DNA of 64,000 bases from Gemmatimonadota bacterium (GCA_022820995.1 JAJEEM010000074.1:33751-97750), one strand, 5' to 3'. Counted from the stretch's first letter, positions 1-9,229 are shown. The notes: a model not told the origin generated them from the letters alone. Made by a program: numbers and translations.

Positions 1-1160
1 GTCAACGTGTTGCTGAAGAAGTTCAGGAATCTGAGTTCGGACAAGGCGCCGAGTTCACCGGGAATGCGCCCGCTGAGCCACATGTACTCCAGGTTCAGGG
101 AGCGGAGACTCTTCAGTCGGCCAAGCTCCGGCGGAACGGGGCCGCGGAACTGGTTGCGGCCGAAATCGATCTTCCGGAGGCGGATGGCGTCTCCGAGTTG
201 CGGCGGCAGCCGGCCCGTAAGCCTGTTTCCGTAGAGGTCCAGCGTCTCAAGCTGCGTGAGGCGTCCGAGTTCCGGGGCGAGGGTGCCGACCGCACCGTTT
301 TCTCTGAGATGGAGGCCGGTCACGCGGTCATCCGCTCCCGTTTCCACGCCATACCATTCCGCCAGCGGTGCGTCCGTCAGCCAGTTGTCGCTGCGCTGCC
401 ACGACGGGCCGCCAGCGGCATGATAGAACGCAATCAGGATGCCGCGGTCCGTCGTGTCCACGTTCACGGTGACCGTGTCCGTCGCCACGTCGGAGGCCAC
501 CACGATCCCTGCCGTCCCGTCCGATACCGCGGTCACCAGCCCGTCGTCGGAGACCGTCGCCACGTCCGAGTCGCTCGAACCCCACTCGACGGTCGCACCG
601 GCGACTTCGTGATCGTTCGCGTCGTACGCGGTGGCGGAAAGCCGCGCCGTGTCCCCGATCGCCGAGAGGAGGACGTCCCGCGGCGCCGCGTTCAGTCGCG
701 CCGCGACCTGTTCGACGCGCACCGCGGCCGAGCCGGCTGCCGCGCCGGACGTTGCGGTGACCGAGGCCTCGCCGTTCGAAAGCGCCGTGACCGTGCCCGC
801 CTCGACGCCCGCAACCGCGGGATCGCTAACCGTCCAGGTAACCGACGCGTTCGGCAGAACCGCTCCATCCCGGCTGCGGACGGTCGCGGCAAGGGTTTCG
901 GCGTCGCCCAGGGATGTGAAGACGACGGAGGTCGGGGCAACCTCCACCGTCGCCGGCGGCGGCGGCGGTGGCACGGCGGGCGGCGGCGGGACGGCGGGCG
1001 GCGGCGGGGACGGCGGTTGCGGTGTCGTGTCGGGGCCGGCTGGCGAACCCCCGCAGTACCAGGCAAGGCTTACACAGAACAGCAACGATGCGCCGCTCAC
1101 CGACCGCGCCTTCCACCTCGGTGCCGGACTGCCGAGGCGAACCCGCGCACACCGCTTCAT
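1..1160 (-). CDS. Big2/leucine-rich-repeat lipoprotein, 3'-truncated by the window edge
   Basis: About 386 residues are visible; the C-terminus lies beyond the left edge. The ATG at 1160 opens a basic N-terminus and a hydrophobic segment ending near a cysteine (AWYCGG), suggesting an exported lipoprotein, although the lipobox is not canonical. A Pro-rich linker (PPPPAVPPPPAVPPP) follows, then two bacterial Ig-like Big2 domains (near VEVAPTSVVFTSLGDAETL and LNAAPRDVLLSAIGDTARL), then FYHAAGGPSWQRSDNWL and plant-like LRRs of the type LxxLxxLDLxGNxLxGxxPPELG. The ORF is open from 1160 to base 3 with no stop. Domain order matches the N-terminal part of the large protein at 43097-47719, so the two are paralogues. 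The missing part could carry a catalytic domain. A role in surface adhesion or host interaction is inference. Confidence 0.85.
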   Translation of the reverse strand, partial: MKRCARVRLGSPAPRWKARSVSGASLLFCVSLAWYCGGSPAGPDTTPQPPSPPPPAVPPPPAVPPPPPPATVEVAPTSVVFTSLGDAETLAATVRSRDGAVLPNASVTWTVSDPAVAGVEAGTVTALSNGEASVTATSGAAAGSAAVRVEQVAARLNAAPRDVLLSAIGDTARLSATAYDANDHEVAGATVEWGSSDSDVATVSDDGLVTAVSDGTAGIVVASDVATDTVTVNVDTTDRGILIAFYHAAGGPSWQRSDNWLTDAPLAEWYGVETGADDRVTGLHLRENGAVGTLAPELGRLTQLETLDLYGNRLTGRLPPQLGDAIRLRKIDFGRNQFRGPVPPELGRLKSLRSLNLEYMWLSGRIPGELGALSELRFLNFFSNTL

Positions 1161-1278
1161 GCGCCGGTCAGACCCGCACGGGAGGCGTCTCGACGGCTGC
1201 CGGGATTCCTGCATTGGTGGACGGCCTGTGCAGAGTTCCGTGCGACAATAAAGGTCGCCGCAGCAGCGAGCCTCCGGA

Positions 1279-1599
1279 TCAGGCTCCAGGCAGGCGGTAG
1301 GAGACGCCGCGGGCGACGGCCTCGTCGACGGTCTCGGGGTCGATCAGCACCGTCACCGAAACCGTGAGGGCCCCGGCGGCCGCGATGTTCAGCGAGAGCG
1401 TCGTGGCGGCGGTTGCGTCGGGAAGATCGGCGATCAGGAGGAGATCATCGTCGCCGAACGCGTAGTAGAAGCCCTCGAGCGTGCCGCCCGCGCTCTCGAC
1501 GGTCTGCCTCAGGGCCTCGCGGCGGCCGGTGCCTCCCTCGGCGATCAGGCCCTGGAGGCCCGACTGTGTGTAGCTCGTGCGGAACATGTACTTGGCCAT
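1279..1599 (-). CDS. GYD-domain protein
   Basis: 106 residues, starting MAKYMFRTSYTQSGLQGL. The opening beta-strand, the GGTLEGFYYAFGDDDLLLIADLPD core and the length match GYD-domain proteins, small alpha/beta-barrel proteins of unknown function. The ATG at 1599 was chosen because the family begins there; a longer open frame upstream is a shadow of the ankyrin gene. No signal peptide, so probably cytoplasmic. It lies 59 bp downstream of the exported ankyrin gene and may be the last gene of that operon. Molecular function unknown. Confidence 0.85.
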   Translation of the reverse strand: MAKYMFRTSYTQSGLQGLIAEGGTGRREALRQTVESAGGTLEGFYYAFGDDDLLLIADLPDATAATTLSLNIAAAGALTVSVTVLIDPETVDEAVARGVSYRLPGA

Positions 1600-1658
1600 G
1601 GTTCTCCGTATTCTCCGTGTCGGGTTTGTTTCTTCGGGTTGGGTCGGTTCTCTGCGGT

Positions 1659-3665
1659 TCAGCAGGTGAGGCAGTTGTTGTTGTTGTGAGAGCCCAGGCT
1701 CTCGAGGAGCGCGACGGTCTCCGGGAAAGGCGAGACGCGCTGCACGGGACCGTTCGCCATGTCGGCCGTCGTCTGACCGCGGCGGCTGACCACGGTGACG
1801 TCGCCCCCGACTTCCACGAGATAGAGAATCATCTCGTTGTCGCCGCGCGAGGCCGCGTTGTGCAGCGCCGTGTAACCATTGTGGTCGCGGACGTTCACAT
1901 CCGCGCCGAGTTCCTCGACGAGGTACTTCACGGCCGGTATCCACCCCTCGGGCGTGTGGCGGTGCGCGTTGCCCGCGAACCCCTCGCCGTAACCCACCCC
2001 GGAGGCCGCGTGGATCGGCATCACGCCCGGCCCGCCCGGGGGAACCGGCGGCAGCCCGGAGGCATCCGGCGCGTTCGCCCGCGCCCGGTCCGCCGCTTCC
2101 GCGGCCTCCACCAGCGCCTTTCGGGTGTCCTCGGTGAGGTTCTCGAGGTCGTTGTCGGGATACTCCTTCTGCTCCTCCTCGGGCAGTTGGTCCCGAATGT
2201 CCTGGAGCAGCTTGAGGCGCTCTTCCTGCGGGAGTTCCGCGTAGGAAGAGTCGCGCAACGCGTTCAGCGCCTGCTGCCGCAGGAACTCGTCCGGGGAGAG
2301 ACGCTGGCGGCGAGGCGGGGCCTTCGTCGGGATGTTCGGGTCGGCCCCGTACTCGACGAGGAGCTTCATCGCCTCGACGTCCGTCGCGTAGGCGGCGCGC
2401 CAGAAGGCGGTGGCGCCGTTCGTGTCGACGAGGCCGCAGTTCCGGTTGCCGCAGCCGGTGTACACCATGTACCACGGATGGCGGGTGATCCGATGGTTGG
2501 GGTCCGCCCCGGCGTCGAGCAGCGCGCGCGCCACCTCCAGGTAGTTCGCGCTCTGGAGCGGGCGCTCCTGCGGCTGCGGGAACCGTGTGCGCGGCTGCCA
2601 GCGGGCGTTGATGACGGCCCACAGCGGCGATACACCGTTGAGTTCGGCCGCGATGTTCGGATCCGCGCCCCGCTCGAGGAGCATCAGCACCAGGTCGAAC
2701 TGCCCGTTGATCGCGGCCATCACGAGCGGGCTCGTCCCGTCCGCCGCGCTCACGACGTCGATGTCGGCGCCTCCGTCGAGGAGGGCGAGGGCCGACTCCA
2801 CATACCCCTGCCGGACCGCGTGCAGGAGCGGCGTCAGGCCGCCGATCTTCTCGACCGGAGGCAGGAAGAGGCGGCTGAAGTCGCTCTCGTCCTCTTCTTC
2901 CTCCTCCTCTTCCTCGGGGAGGCCCTCCGCGTAGATCTCGCGTCCCGCCCGTACGGCCGCCTGCAGCTCGCCGGGCGTCGGTGTGCGCGCCTCGTCCCCT
3001 TCTCCGGTGAAGGCCTGGAGCACCTCGGTCTCACGCTGCCGCGCCAGGCGGTCCAGCTTTTCCTGCTCGATGATGTCGATGACGAGCGACGTGATGTCGG
3101 GGTCCGCACCGCCCTCCAGCAGCACGCGGATCGCCTCGGCCCGGTTGCCGGCGGCGGCGAAGGTGAGGGGCGTCTGGCCCCACTCGGCCTCGACCGCATC
3201 GGGATCCGCGCCCGCCTCGAGCAGCACCCGGATCGCGTCGGGGTTTCCGGACGCCGCGGCGAGATGGAGCGGCGTGGCGCCGCTGTTCGCGGTCAGGGCC
3301 ATCGCGTCCGAACCCGCCGCGACCAGGCTGCCGAGAATCTCCGCCGAGCCCCGGCGCGCGGCGAGGTGGAGCGGCGTGTACTGCCCGATCCGCGTGACGG
3401 CCGCCACGTCGGCCCCGGCGTAGATGAGCATGTCCGCGAGTTCCGCGTCGCCCCGGTCGGCGGCCCAGTGCAGGGCCGTCATCCCGTCTCCCTGCGCCGC
3501 GTTGACGTCCAGCCCCTCCCGCAGGAGTTCCCGCACCGTCTCGACTTCGCCGCGCATGGCGGCGTCGGCGACGGGCGAATCGGGCGGCGAATGAGGCGTC
3601 CCCGCCGAGACGAGGACCGCCGCGCAGAGGACCGCGAACGCGTGCCGGAGCCTGCCCGCCCGCAC
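1659..3665 (-). CDS. Exported ankyrin-repeat protein
   Basis: 668 residues. The GTG at 3665 lies 2 bp after the stop of the DUF1552 gene and gives a plausible signal peptide (MRAGRLRHAFAVLCAAVLVSAG); the frame stays open further upstream only as a shadow. At least eight ankyrin repeats are visible (for example DGMTALHWAADRGDAELADM and YTALHNAASRGDNEMILYLV), interrupted near residue 220-265 by a very acidic stretch (nine Glu in a row) and near residue 430-530 by a charged helical insert. The last residues, SHNNNNCLTC, form an Asn run ending in CxxC. Ankyrins bind proteins; a periplasmic partner is inferred from the tight linkage to the exported DUF1552 and DUF1592 proteins. Confidence is high for the repeats and moderate for the start. 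Confidence 0.88.
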   Translation of the reverse strand: MRAGRLRHAFAVLCAAVLVSAGTPHSPPDSPVADAAMRGEVETVRELLREGLDVNAAQGDGMTALHWAADRGDAELADMLIYAGADVAAVTRIGQYTPLHLAARRGSAEILGSLVAAGSDAMALTANSGATPLHLAAASGNPDAIRVLLEAGADPDAVEAEWGQTPLTFAAAGNRAEAIRVLLEGGADPDITSLVIDIIEQEKLDRLARQRETEVLQAFTGEGDEARTPTPGELQAAVRAGREIYAEGLPEEEEEEEEDESDFSRLFLPPVEKIGGLTPLLHAVRQGYVESALALLDGGADIDVVSAADGTSPLVMAAINGQFDLVLMLLERGADPNIAAELNGVSPLWAVINARWQPRTRFPQPQERPLQSANYLEVARALLDAGADPNHRITRHPWYMVYTGCGNRNCGLVDTNGATAFWRAAYATDVEAMKLLVEYGADPNIPTKAPPRRQRLSPDEFLRQQALNALRDSSYAELPQEERLKLLQDIRDQLPEEEQKEYPDNDLENLTEDTRKALVEAAEAADRARANAPDASGLPPVPPGGPGVMPIHAASGVGYGEGFAGNAHRHTPEGWIPAVKYLVEELGADVNVRDHNGYTALHNAASRGDNEMILYLVEVGGDVTVVSRRGQTTADMANGPVQRVSPFPETVALLESLGSHNNNNCLTC

Positions 3666-3667
3666 CG

Positions 3668-5104
3668 TCAGGTCCCCGCGTCCGTCGTGACCGGGTCGGC
3701 CTGGTTGAGCGACATCGGGCCGGTACTGTCGCCGAACTCGTGCATGTCGTCGACGCCGAGGCCGTGGAGGACGGAGAGCATGGCGTTCGCCATCGGCGTC
3801 CCGTCCGGCGCCTTGATGTGCAGGTCGCCCTCGAGCATCCCGTTGCCGTGCCCGAGCAGGAAGAGCGGCGCCCGGCGGTGGTTGTGCAGGTTCGCATCGG
3901 CCATCGGCGACCCCCACAGCACCACGCTCTGGTCGAGCAGGCTCGACTCGCCGTGCATCGTGTTCTTCAGCTTGTCGATCAGATACGGGAGCTGACCGAC
4001 GCGGAACTGGTTGATCTTGTTGAACTCCAGCACCGCCTCCTCCCGGTTCCCGTGGTGGGAGGCCGGGTGGAAGGGCCGGTCTGACTCGCTGTCCGGGAAG
4101 ACGCGGTTCTGAGCGTCGCGCCCCGTCTTGAAGGAGATCACGCGCGTCATGTCGGTCTCGAGCGCGAGCACCTGGATGTCGAACAGCATCTGCATGTGCT
4201 CGGTGAACGAATCGGGAACGCCGGCCGGCGCCTCCGGCAGGGCGCGCTCCTCGCCGCTCGAGTTCCGCCCCTCGACCATCTGAATCCGGCGCTCCAGTTC
4301 GCGGACATTCGTAAGGTACTGGTCCATGCGGCGCGCGTCCTCCGCGCCGAGGGTGCGCTGGACGGTGGAGATCTCGCCCGAAATCCAGTCGAGGATGCTG
4401 CGGCGCGTGGCCCGCCGCGCCGCCCGCTCCGCCTCGGTGCCGCCGGCGCCGAACAGAAGGTCGAAGGCCACCCGCGGATCGCGGATCATGGGCAGCGGTT
4501 CGGTCGGCGACGCCCAGCTCAGCGAGTCGGTGTAGGCGCACGAGTAGTTGTACGTGCAGCCGCCCGCCTGATCGAGATTCTCGATGCAGAACTGCATCGA
4601 AGGCATCGGCGTCTCCTGGCCGAAACGCTGCGCGTAGATCTGATCCATCGACGTGCCGCAGAAGATGTCGGACCCCTGCGTCTGCTTCGGGTGCGCCTGC
4701 GTCAGGAACACGGCGCTCGAGCGGAAGTGGTCCCCGCCGATCTCGGGAGGCGTGAACGCCTCGGCGTTCCGCACATCCGTGTTGCTGATGATCGTCAGGT
4801 GCTCGCGGTACGGCTTCAGGGAGACGAGCGCGCTCTCATCGATGATCTCGAAGTCGCGTCCCGCCTTTTCGGGCGCGAAGAGGAACTTCGTCGCGCCGTG
4901 CTCGCGGTTGCACCCCGCGAGGCCGTGCACTTCCTCGATCGCGATGAGCCGGGTCCCCTTCCCCTCGGTCAGGCTCTTCGCGCTCGTCGATCCCCACAGA
5001 CGGCCCGCCGGAACCATCGCGTCGAGAAACGGCAGGGCGAGCGTGGCCCCGACGCCTCGAATGAAGGTCCTGCGAGGCAGGTGCTGTCCCGTGATGAATT
5101 CCAT
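3668..5104 (-). CDS. DUF1552 protein, Tat-exported
   Basis: 478 residues, beginning MEFITGQHLPRRTFIRGVGA: a twin-arginine signal (RRTFIRG) followed by a short hydrophobic stretch. The body matches DUF1552, a family almost always paired with DUF1592-type cytochromes in Planctomycetes, Verrucomicrobia, Acidobacteria and Gemmatimonadota. Visible landmarks are GSDIFCGTSMDQIYAQR, the Cys-containing ENLDQAGGCTYNYSCAYTDSLSW, and the C-terminal SVVLWGSPMADANLHNHRRAP. Enzymatic activity is not established for the family; some members resemble alkaline-phosphatase-like DUF1501 proteins. It sits 47 bp downstream of the DUF1592 gene and 2 bp upstream of the ankyrin gene. The Tat signal suggests folding, and possibly cofactor loading, before export. 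Confidence 0.93.
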   Translation of the reverse strand: MEFITGQHLPRRTFIRGVGATLALPFLDAMVPAGRLWGSTSAKSLTEGKGTRLIAIEEVHGLAGCNREHGATKFLFAPEKAGRDFEIIDESALVSLKPYREHLTIISNTDVRNAEAFTPPEIGGDHFRSSAVFLTQAHPKQTQGSDIFCGTSMDQIYAQRFGQETPMPSMQFCIENLDQAGGCTYNYSCAYTDSLSWASPTEPLPMIRDPRVAFDLLFGAGGTEAERAARRATRRSILDWISGEISTVQRTLGAEDARRMDQYLTNVRELERRIQMVEGRNSSGEERALPEAPAGVPDSFTEHMQMLFDIQVLALETDMTRVISFKTGRDAQNRVFPDSESDRPFHPASHHGNREEAVLEFNKINQFRVGQLPYLIDKLKNTMHGESSLLDQSVVLWGSPMADANLHNHRRAPLFLLGHGNGMLEGDLHIKAPDGTPMANAMLSVLHGLGVDDMHEFGDSTGPMSLNQADPVTTDAGT

Positions 5105-5151
5105 GTTCTCCCTCTCGTAACGTCGGACCGTCGCCCGGCCGCCCGGGCCGT

Positions 5152-7668
5152 CTAGCGGCGGTCTTCGGAAACCTCCTCGGAAACTTCCTCTTCTACCGCG
5201 GTCGCGGGCATGGCCCGCTTCATCCTGAAGGCATCTCCGTTCACGACGCCCATGATCAGCGACGAAAGCCTGTAGTCGTCCTCCTCCGCATCCTCCACGA
5301 TCGACCGGATCCAAGGCTGGTCGTAGTACTCGACGCGGCGGCCGAGCGCGTACGCGGCCAGGTTCTCCGTGAAGTTCCGGAGCAGCGGCAGCGGGCGCGT
5401 GAGGAGCGCGTCGACGAGTTCCGGCGGCGTCTGGACCGCCGTCCCGTCGTAGAAGTCGCCCCGCGTGTCGAGCGGCATCCCGTTCTCCCGCAGGCGCCAC
5501 TTTCCGGTCACGTCGAAGTTGTCCAGCGCGAGGCCGATCGGGTCCATGAACCGGTGGCAGGAGCGGCACGCCGGACTCGCCCGGTGCATCTCCATCCGCT
5601 CGCGCGTCGTGAGCAGCCGGCCGTCCATCGACTCTTCCGTTTCGTCCAGATCCGGCACCCCCGGCGGGGGCGGCGGGGGCGGCGTCCCGAGCAGGACCTC
5701 CATCACCCACTTGCCCCGCAGCACCGGCGATGTGCGGTTGGCGAGCGAGGTGAGGACGAGGACGCTGCCGTGGCCCAGAACCCCGACGCGTTCGTCGCCC
5801 GGATAGCTCACGCGCTGGAAGTCCCGCCCCGCCACACCGTCGAACCCGTAGTGATGGGCCAGACGCTCGTTCACGAACGTGTAGTCCGCGCGGAAGAAAT
5901 CGAGCACGCTCCGGTCCTCGCGAATGAGGCTCTGGAAGAGGAGTTCGGTCTCCCGCTTCATGGCGTCCGCGAGGTTCTCGTCGAAATTCGGGTAGAAGTT
6001 GGGGTCGGGGCGGACCTTGTAGAGGTCCTGCAGCCGCAGCCACTGCGACACGAAGCGCGAACTCAGCGCCTCGGAGCGGGGGTCGGCGAGCATGCGGCGC
6101 GCCTGCCGCTCCAGTTCGCCGGGGTCGGACAGCCGTCCCTCGACCGCCGCGGTCCGCAGTTCCTCGTCGGGCGGAAGACCCCAGAGGAAGAACGAGAGCC
6201 GCGACGCGAGGTCGATGTCCTCCAGCGCGTAGGCCTCTCCGCTCCTGACGCCGTCGGGCTCGCGCTCGAGCCGGAGGACGAAGAACGGGCTCGCGAGGAT
6301 CGCCTCGAGGGCCATGCGCACGCCGATTTCGAACCCGCCCTGCTCGACGCCCATGTCGTAGAACGTCATCAGGCCGTCGACCTCGCTCGGTTCGAGCGGG
6401 CGGCGGTAGGCGCTGCGCGCGAGGTTGGTGAGGATGCCTCGGGCGCACGGCCGCTCCTCGTCGGATGACGTGGGACGGCAGGTGAAGATGCGCTGGCGGA
6501 TCGGCGACTCCGACACGCCGGTCGGGTTGTGCGGTCCGCCGATGATCACATCCTGCAGGTGCGGCAGCGTCGTGATCCCGCCCCCGCCCGAACCGCCGCC
6601 GGCATTGGACCACACGTGCGGCCGGATCAGGTCCTCGTACGGCCCTTCCTGGCGCCGGACGAAGGCGGCCGAGACGCGGTGCTGGCCGGCGCGGACGAAG
6701 ACGGGCTCCGTACCGACGGGCGTGAAGCCGCGGTCATCCGCCCCGCCGCCGCGACGCGTGTAGTGGAGGAGCGCGACCCGCTCGCCGTCGATCGAGATGT
6801 CGATGTCCTCCATGCGGGAGTTCGCGCCGGAGGTGAAGACGAGCGAGAAGGTGTACTCGCCGTCGGCCGGGAACGTGTGCTCCACGACCATCCCGCCGCG
6901 CGTCCCGAACGGGGCCCCCTCCACGTGATCCCACGGGTGCTGCGACAGGTACTGCGAGTTCTTGTACGTCGTGTTGACCGCCGGGGCGTTGCGGTCGCCC
7001 ACCGCCATGCGGCTGATCTCGGCGGCCGCGTTCAGGTAGGCGTCGAGGAGCGTCGGCGAGAGCGCCTGCACGTCGGCGATGTTGTCGAAGTTCGCGCTCA
7101 TCTGGTCGTTGGGGAGCCACTTCCCCGCATCGACCTCGAGCCCCAGCAGATCGCGGATCGCCCGCTCGTACTCGGGCCGGTTGAGCCGCTGGAAGGTGCG
7201 GCCGCCGGGGTTCGGGTTCCGGGCCGCCGCGTCGTCGACGATGGTCTCGAGCGTCACGACGAGTTCGAACAGGTCCTCCTCCGGCGGACGGCGCACGCCG
7301 GGCGGCGGCATCATGCCGGCGCGCAGCTTGCGGATCATCTTTTCGGCGGTCTCCGCCTGCGCGTCCGCGGCGTCCACATCGAACGACTCGAGGGTGAGAT
7401 TGCCCGCCAGCCGCCGACTGTTGTGGCAGTTCGTGCAGACGCCCTGGACGATGTCGTTGGGATCGGTCGAGGCGGCCGCATGCGGCGCTGCATGCCGGAA
7501 CTCCGCGGCCGAGCCGACGCCGGGCTGGCCGGCAGCATCGACCACGGCCGCGGCGGACGAGGTCTCGCCCTCCTGCGCGGGGAGGCTCGCGGGGACCGCG
7601 AGAACGAGCGTCAGAGCCGCGCCAACCGTGCGGATCGCCATCGCTTTGTACGCTTCCTGTCGGGGCAT
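5152..7668 (-). CDS. DUF1592/DUF1588/DUF1585 exported cytochrome c-like protein
   Basis: 838 residues from the ATG at 7668; an internal ATG at 7641 (MAIRTVGAALTLVLAVPASL) gives a cleaner signal peptide and may be the true start. After export the N-terminus carries one CxxCH haem site (GVCTNCHNSRRLAGNLTL), typical of planctomycete-type cytochrome c, with FQRLNRPEYERAIRDLLGL (DUF1587). Then come the carbohydrate-binding-like DUF1592/DUF1595 regions (LARSAYRRPLEPSEVDGL), DUF1588 with CRSCHRFMDPIGLALDNFD, and DUF1585 at the C-terminus (NFTENLAAYALGRRVEYYD). CRSCH is a second CxxCH, which may or may not carry haem. The protein is the first gene of the operon with DUF1552. A periplasmic oxidative or electron-transfer role is likely; the substrate is unknown. 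Confidence 0.93.
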   Translation of the reverse strand: MPRQEAYKAMAIRTVGAALTLVLAVPASLPAQEGETSSAAAVVDAAGQPGVGSAAEFRHAAPHAAASTDPNDIVQGVCTNCHNSRRLAGNLTLESFDVDAADAQAETAEKMIRKLRAGMMPPPGVRRPPEEDLFELVVTLETIVDDAAARNPNPGGRTFQRLNRPEYERAIRDLLGLEVDAGKWLPNDQMSANFDNIADVQALSPTLLDAYLNAAAEISRMAVGDRNAPAVNTTYKNSQYLSQHPWDHVEGAPFGTRGGMVVEHTFPADGEYTFSLVFTSGANSRMEDIDISIDGERVALLHYTRRGGGADDRGFTPVGTEPVFVRAGQHRVSAAFVRRQEGPYEDLIRPHVWSNAGGGSGGGGITTLPHLQDVIIGGPHNPTGVSESPIRQRIFTCRPTSSDEERPCARGILTNLARSAYRRPLEPSEVDGLMTFYDMGVEQGGFEIGVRMALEAILASPFFVLRLEREPDGVRSGEAYALEDIDLASRLSFFLWGLPPDEELRTAAVEGRLSDPGELERQARRMLADPRSEALSSRFVSQWLRLQDLYKVRPDPNFYPNFDENLADAMKRETELLFQSLIREDRSVLDFFRADYTFVNERLAHHYGFDGVAGRDFQRVSYPGDERVGVLGHGSVLVLTSLANRTSPVLRGKWVMEVLLGTPPPPPPPGVPDLDETEESMDGRLLTTRERMEMHRASPACRSCHRFMDPIGLALDNFDVTGKWRLRENGMPLDTRGDFYDGTAVQTPPELVDALLTRPLPLLRNFTENLAAYALGRRVEYYDQPWIRSIVEDAEEDDYRLSSLIMGVVNGDAFRMKRAMPATAVEEEVSEEVSEDRR

Positions 7669-7772
7669 CGAGACCGCTTTGTCAGCCAGTTCGCATGTAG
7701 GCGCATTAAAAGATGTATCCGCATAACACGCTAAGCCCGAAACCCGCTGTGAGGCAAGCGGCGGGAGCCCGT

Positions 7773-9218
7773 TCAGTCGTCGCGCCAGCGGACCGATTCG
7801 GGGGTGATCTCGTCCACGGTGCGGGCGCCGAGGAGGGCCATCGTGCGGCGGAATCCCTCATCGAACCACTTCAGGACGAGGTCCACGCCGCGCTCGCCGC
7901 CGGCTCCCAGCGCATAGAAGTAGGCGCGGCCCGCCAGGCAGGCCTTCGCCCCGAGCGCGACGGCCTTCGCGATGTCGCTCCCGCGCCGGACGCCGCCGTC
8001 GATGAGGACATCGAGCCGGTCGCCGACCCGGTCCGCGACGGGCTGCAGCAGTTCGAGCGTCGGGGGCGCGTCGTCGAGTTGCCGCCCGCCGTGGTTCGAG
8101 ATCACGATGCCCTCGGCGCCGGCGTCCGCCGCGAGGACGGCGTCTTCGACCGTCTGAATCCCCTTGATGACGATGGGACCGTCCCAGATCGAGCGCAGCC
8201 AGTCGACGTCGGCCCAGTCGAGCTTCGGATCGAACTGCTCGTTCACGTACTGCGCGAGACCCATGGCGTCGACGCCTCCCGCCCCACCCCCCGCGTCCCG
8301 GCTCACCGCGCTCGAGAAGACGATCGGTTCGGAGGTGAGGAAGTCCCACGTCCAGCCAGGTTTGCGGATGCCGTCCACGACCGTGTCGAGCCCGAGTTGC
8401 GGGGGGAGGGTGAAACCGTAGCGGACATCGCGCTCGCGCCGTCCGAGCACCGCGACGTCCACCGTGAGGAGGAGGGCCTCGTAGCCGGACTCGCGGGCCC
8501 GCCCGACGAGTTCCGCGACCAGGCCGCGGTCCTTCCACACGTAGACCTGGAACCACTTGGGACCGGAGCTGACGGCGGCCACCTCCTCGATCGAGCGGGT
8601 GCCGAGGGTGGAGAGGCTGTACGTGACCCCTGCGCGCTCGGCGGCCCGGGCCACGGCGAGTTCGCCCTCCGAATCCGCGATGCGGCTGAAACCGGTGGGG
8701 GCGAGGATGAGCGGCAGCGGCTGGCGCCTCCCGAGGACCGTCACGCCGGGGTCCACGTTCGTCACGTCCCGGAGGATGCGGGGCCGGAACTCGAGACGGT
8801 GGAAAGCGTTGCAGTTCCGCGCCTGGGTGCGCTCGTCCTCCGCGGCGCCGTCGATGTAGCCGAACACGCCGCGCGGGAGCCGGCGCCGGGCGACGTCCCG
8901 CAGGTCCTCGACGCTCGCGCAGCGGCCGAGTCGGCGCGCGACGGGGCTCACCTCGAACTTCCGGAAGCGGACGGCGGAGCGGAACGTCTTCAGCATCGAG
9001 ACCTCCGACACCCCGAAGACCGCGCCGAAGAGCGCACCGCCGGCGAGACCGAGGATCGCGAGCACCGGCGGCCAGATGTCGACGAGCGACGCCATCGGCA
9101 GTCCGCCGGGCAGCGTGTCGGCGAGGACTTCGATCACCGCGCCGACGAACGCCCCCGCCAGGGCCCAGATGAAGGCCATCCTGACGATTCCGCGCATGTG
9201 CCTGCGCCGCTTCCTCAT
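7773..9218 (-). CDS. FMN-dependent 2-hydroxyacid oxidase/dehydrogenase with N-terminal membrane segment
   Basis: 481 residues if read from the ATG at 9218, which lies 11 bp after the preceding stop and behind a GGAGGAGG sequence. Residues 1-75 hold two hydrophobic segments (FIWALAGAFVGAVIEVLA and PPVLAILGLAGGALFGAVFG). From about residue 75 the protein is a full LldD/glycolate-oxidase family enzyme: GYIDGAAEDERT, LILAPTGFSRI, WFQVYVWKDR, catalytic ISNHGGRQLD and FMN/phosphate-binding LIDGGVRRGSDIAKA. It should oxidise an L-2-hydroxyacid such as lactate to the 2-oxoacid. An internal ATG at 8996 has its own near-perfect GGAGG site and would give a soluble 407-residue enzyme of normal family length. 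Anchored and soluble forms may both be made, or the membrane part may be a gene fusion. Confidence 0.88.
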   Translation of the reverse strand: MRKRRRHMRGIVRMAFIWALAGAFVGAVIEVLADTLPGGLPMASLVDIWPPVLAILGLAGGALFGAVFGVSEVSMLKTFRSAVRFRKFEVSPVARRLGRCASVEDLRDVARRRLPRGVFGYIDGAAEDERTQARNCNAFHRLEFRPRILRDVTNVDPGVTVLGRRQPLPLILAPTGFSRIADSEGELAVARAAERAGVTYSLSTLGTRSIEEVAAVSSGPKWFQVYVWKDRGLVAELVGRARESGYEALLLTVDVAVLGRRERDVRYGFTLPPQLGLDTVVDGIRKPGWTWDFLTSEPIVFSSAVSRDAGGGAGGVDAMGLAQYVNEQFDPKLDWADVDWLRSIWDGPIVIKGIQTVEDAVLAADAGAEGIVISNHGGRQLDDAPPTLELLQPVADRVGDRLDVLIDGGVRRGSDIAKAVALGAKACLAGRAYFYALGAGGERGVDLVLKWFDEGFRRTMALLGARTVDEITPESVRWRDD

Positions 9219-9229
9219 TCCTCCTCCGC

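Noticed and set aside
3666..4541. Open frame extending the ankyrin gene upstream to 4541
   Set aside because: It runs through the DUF1552 coding sequence in another frame and has no domain similarity; the GTG at 3665 gives a signal peptide directly.
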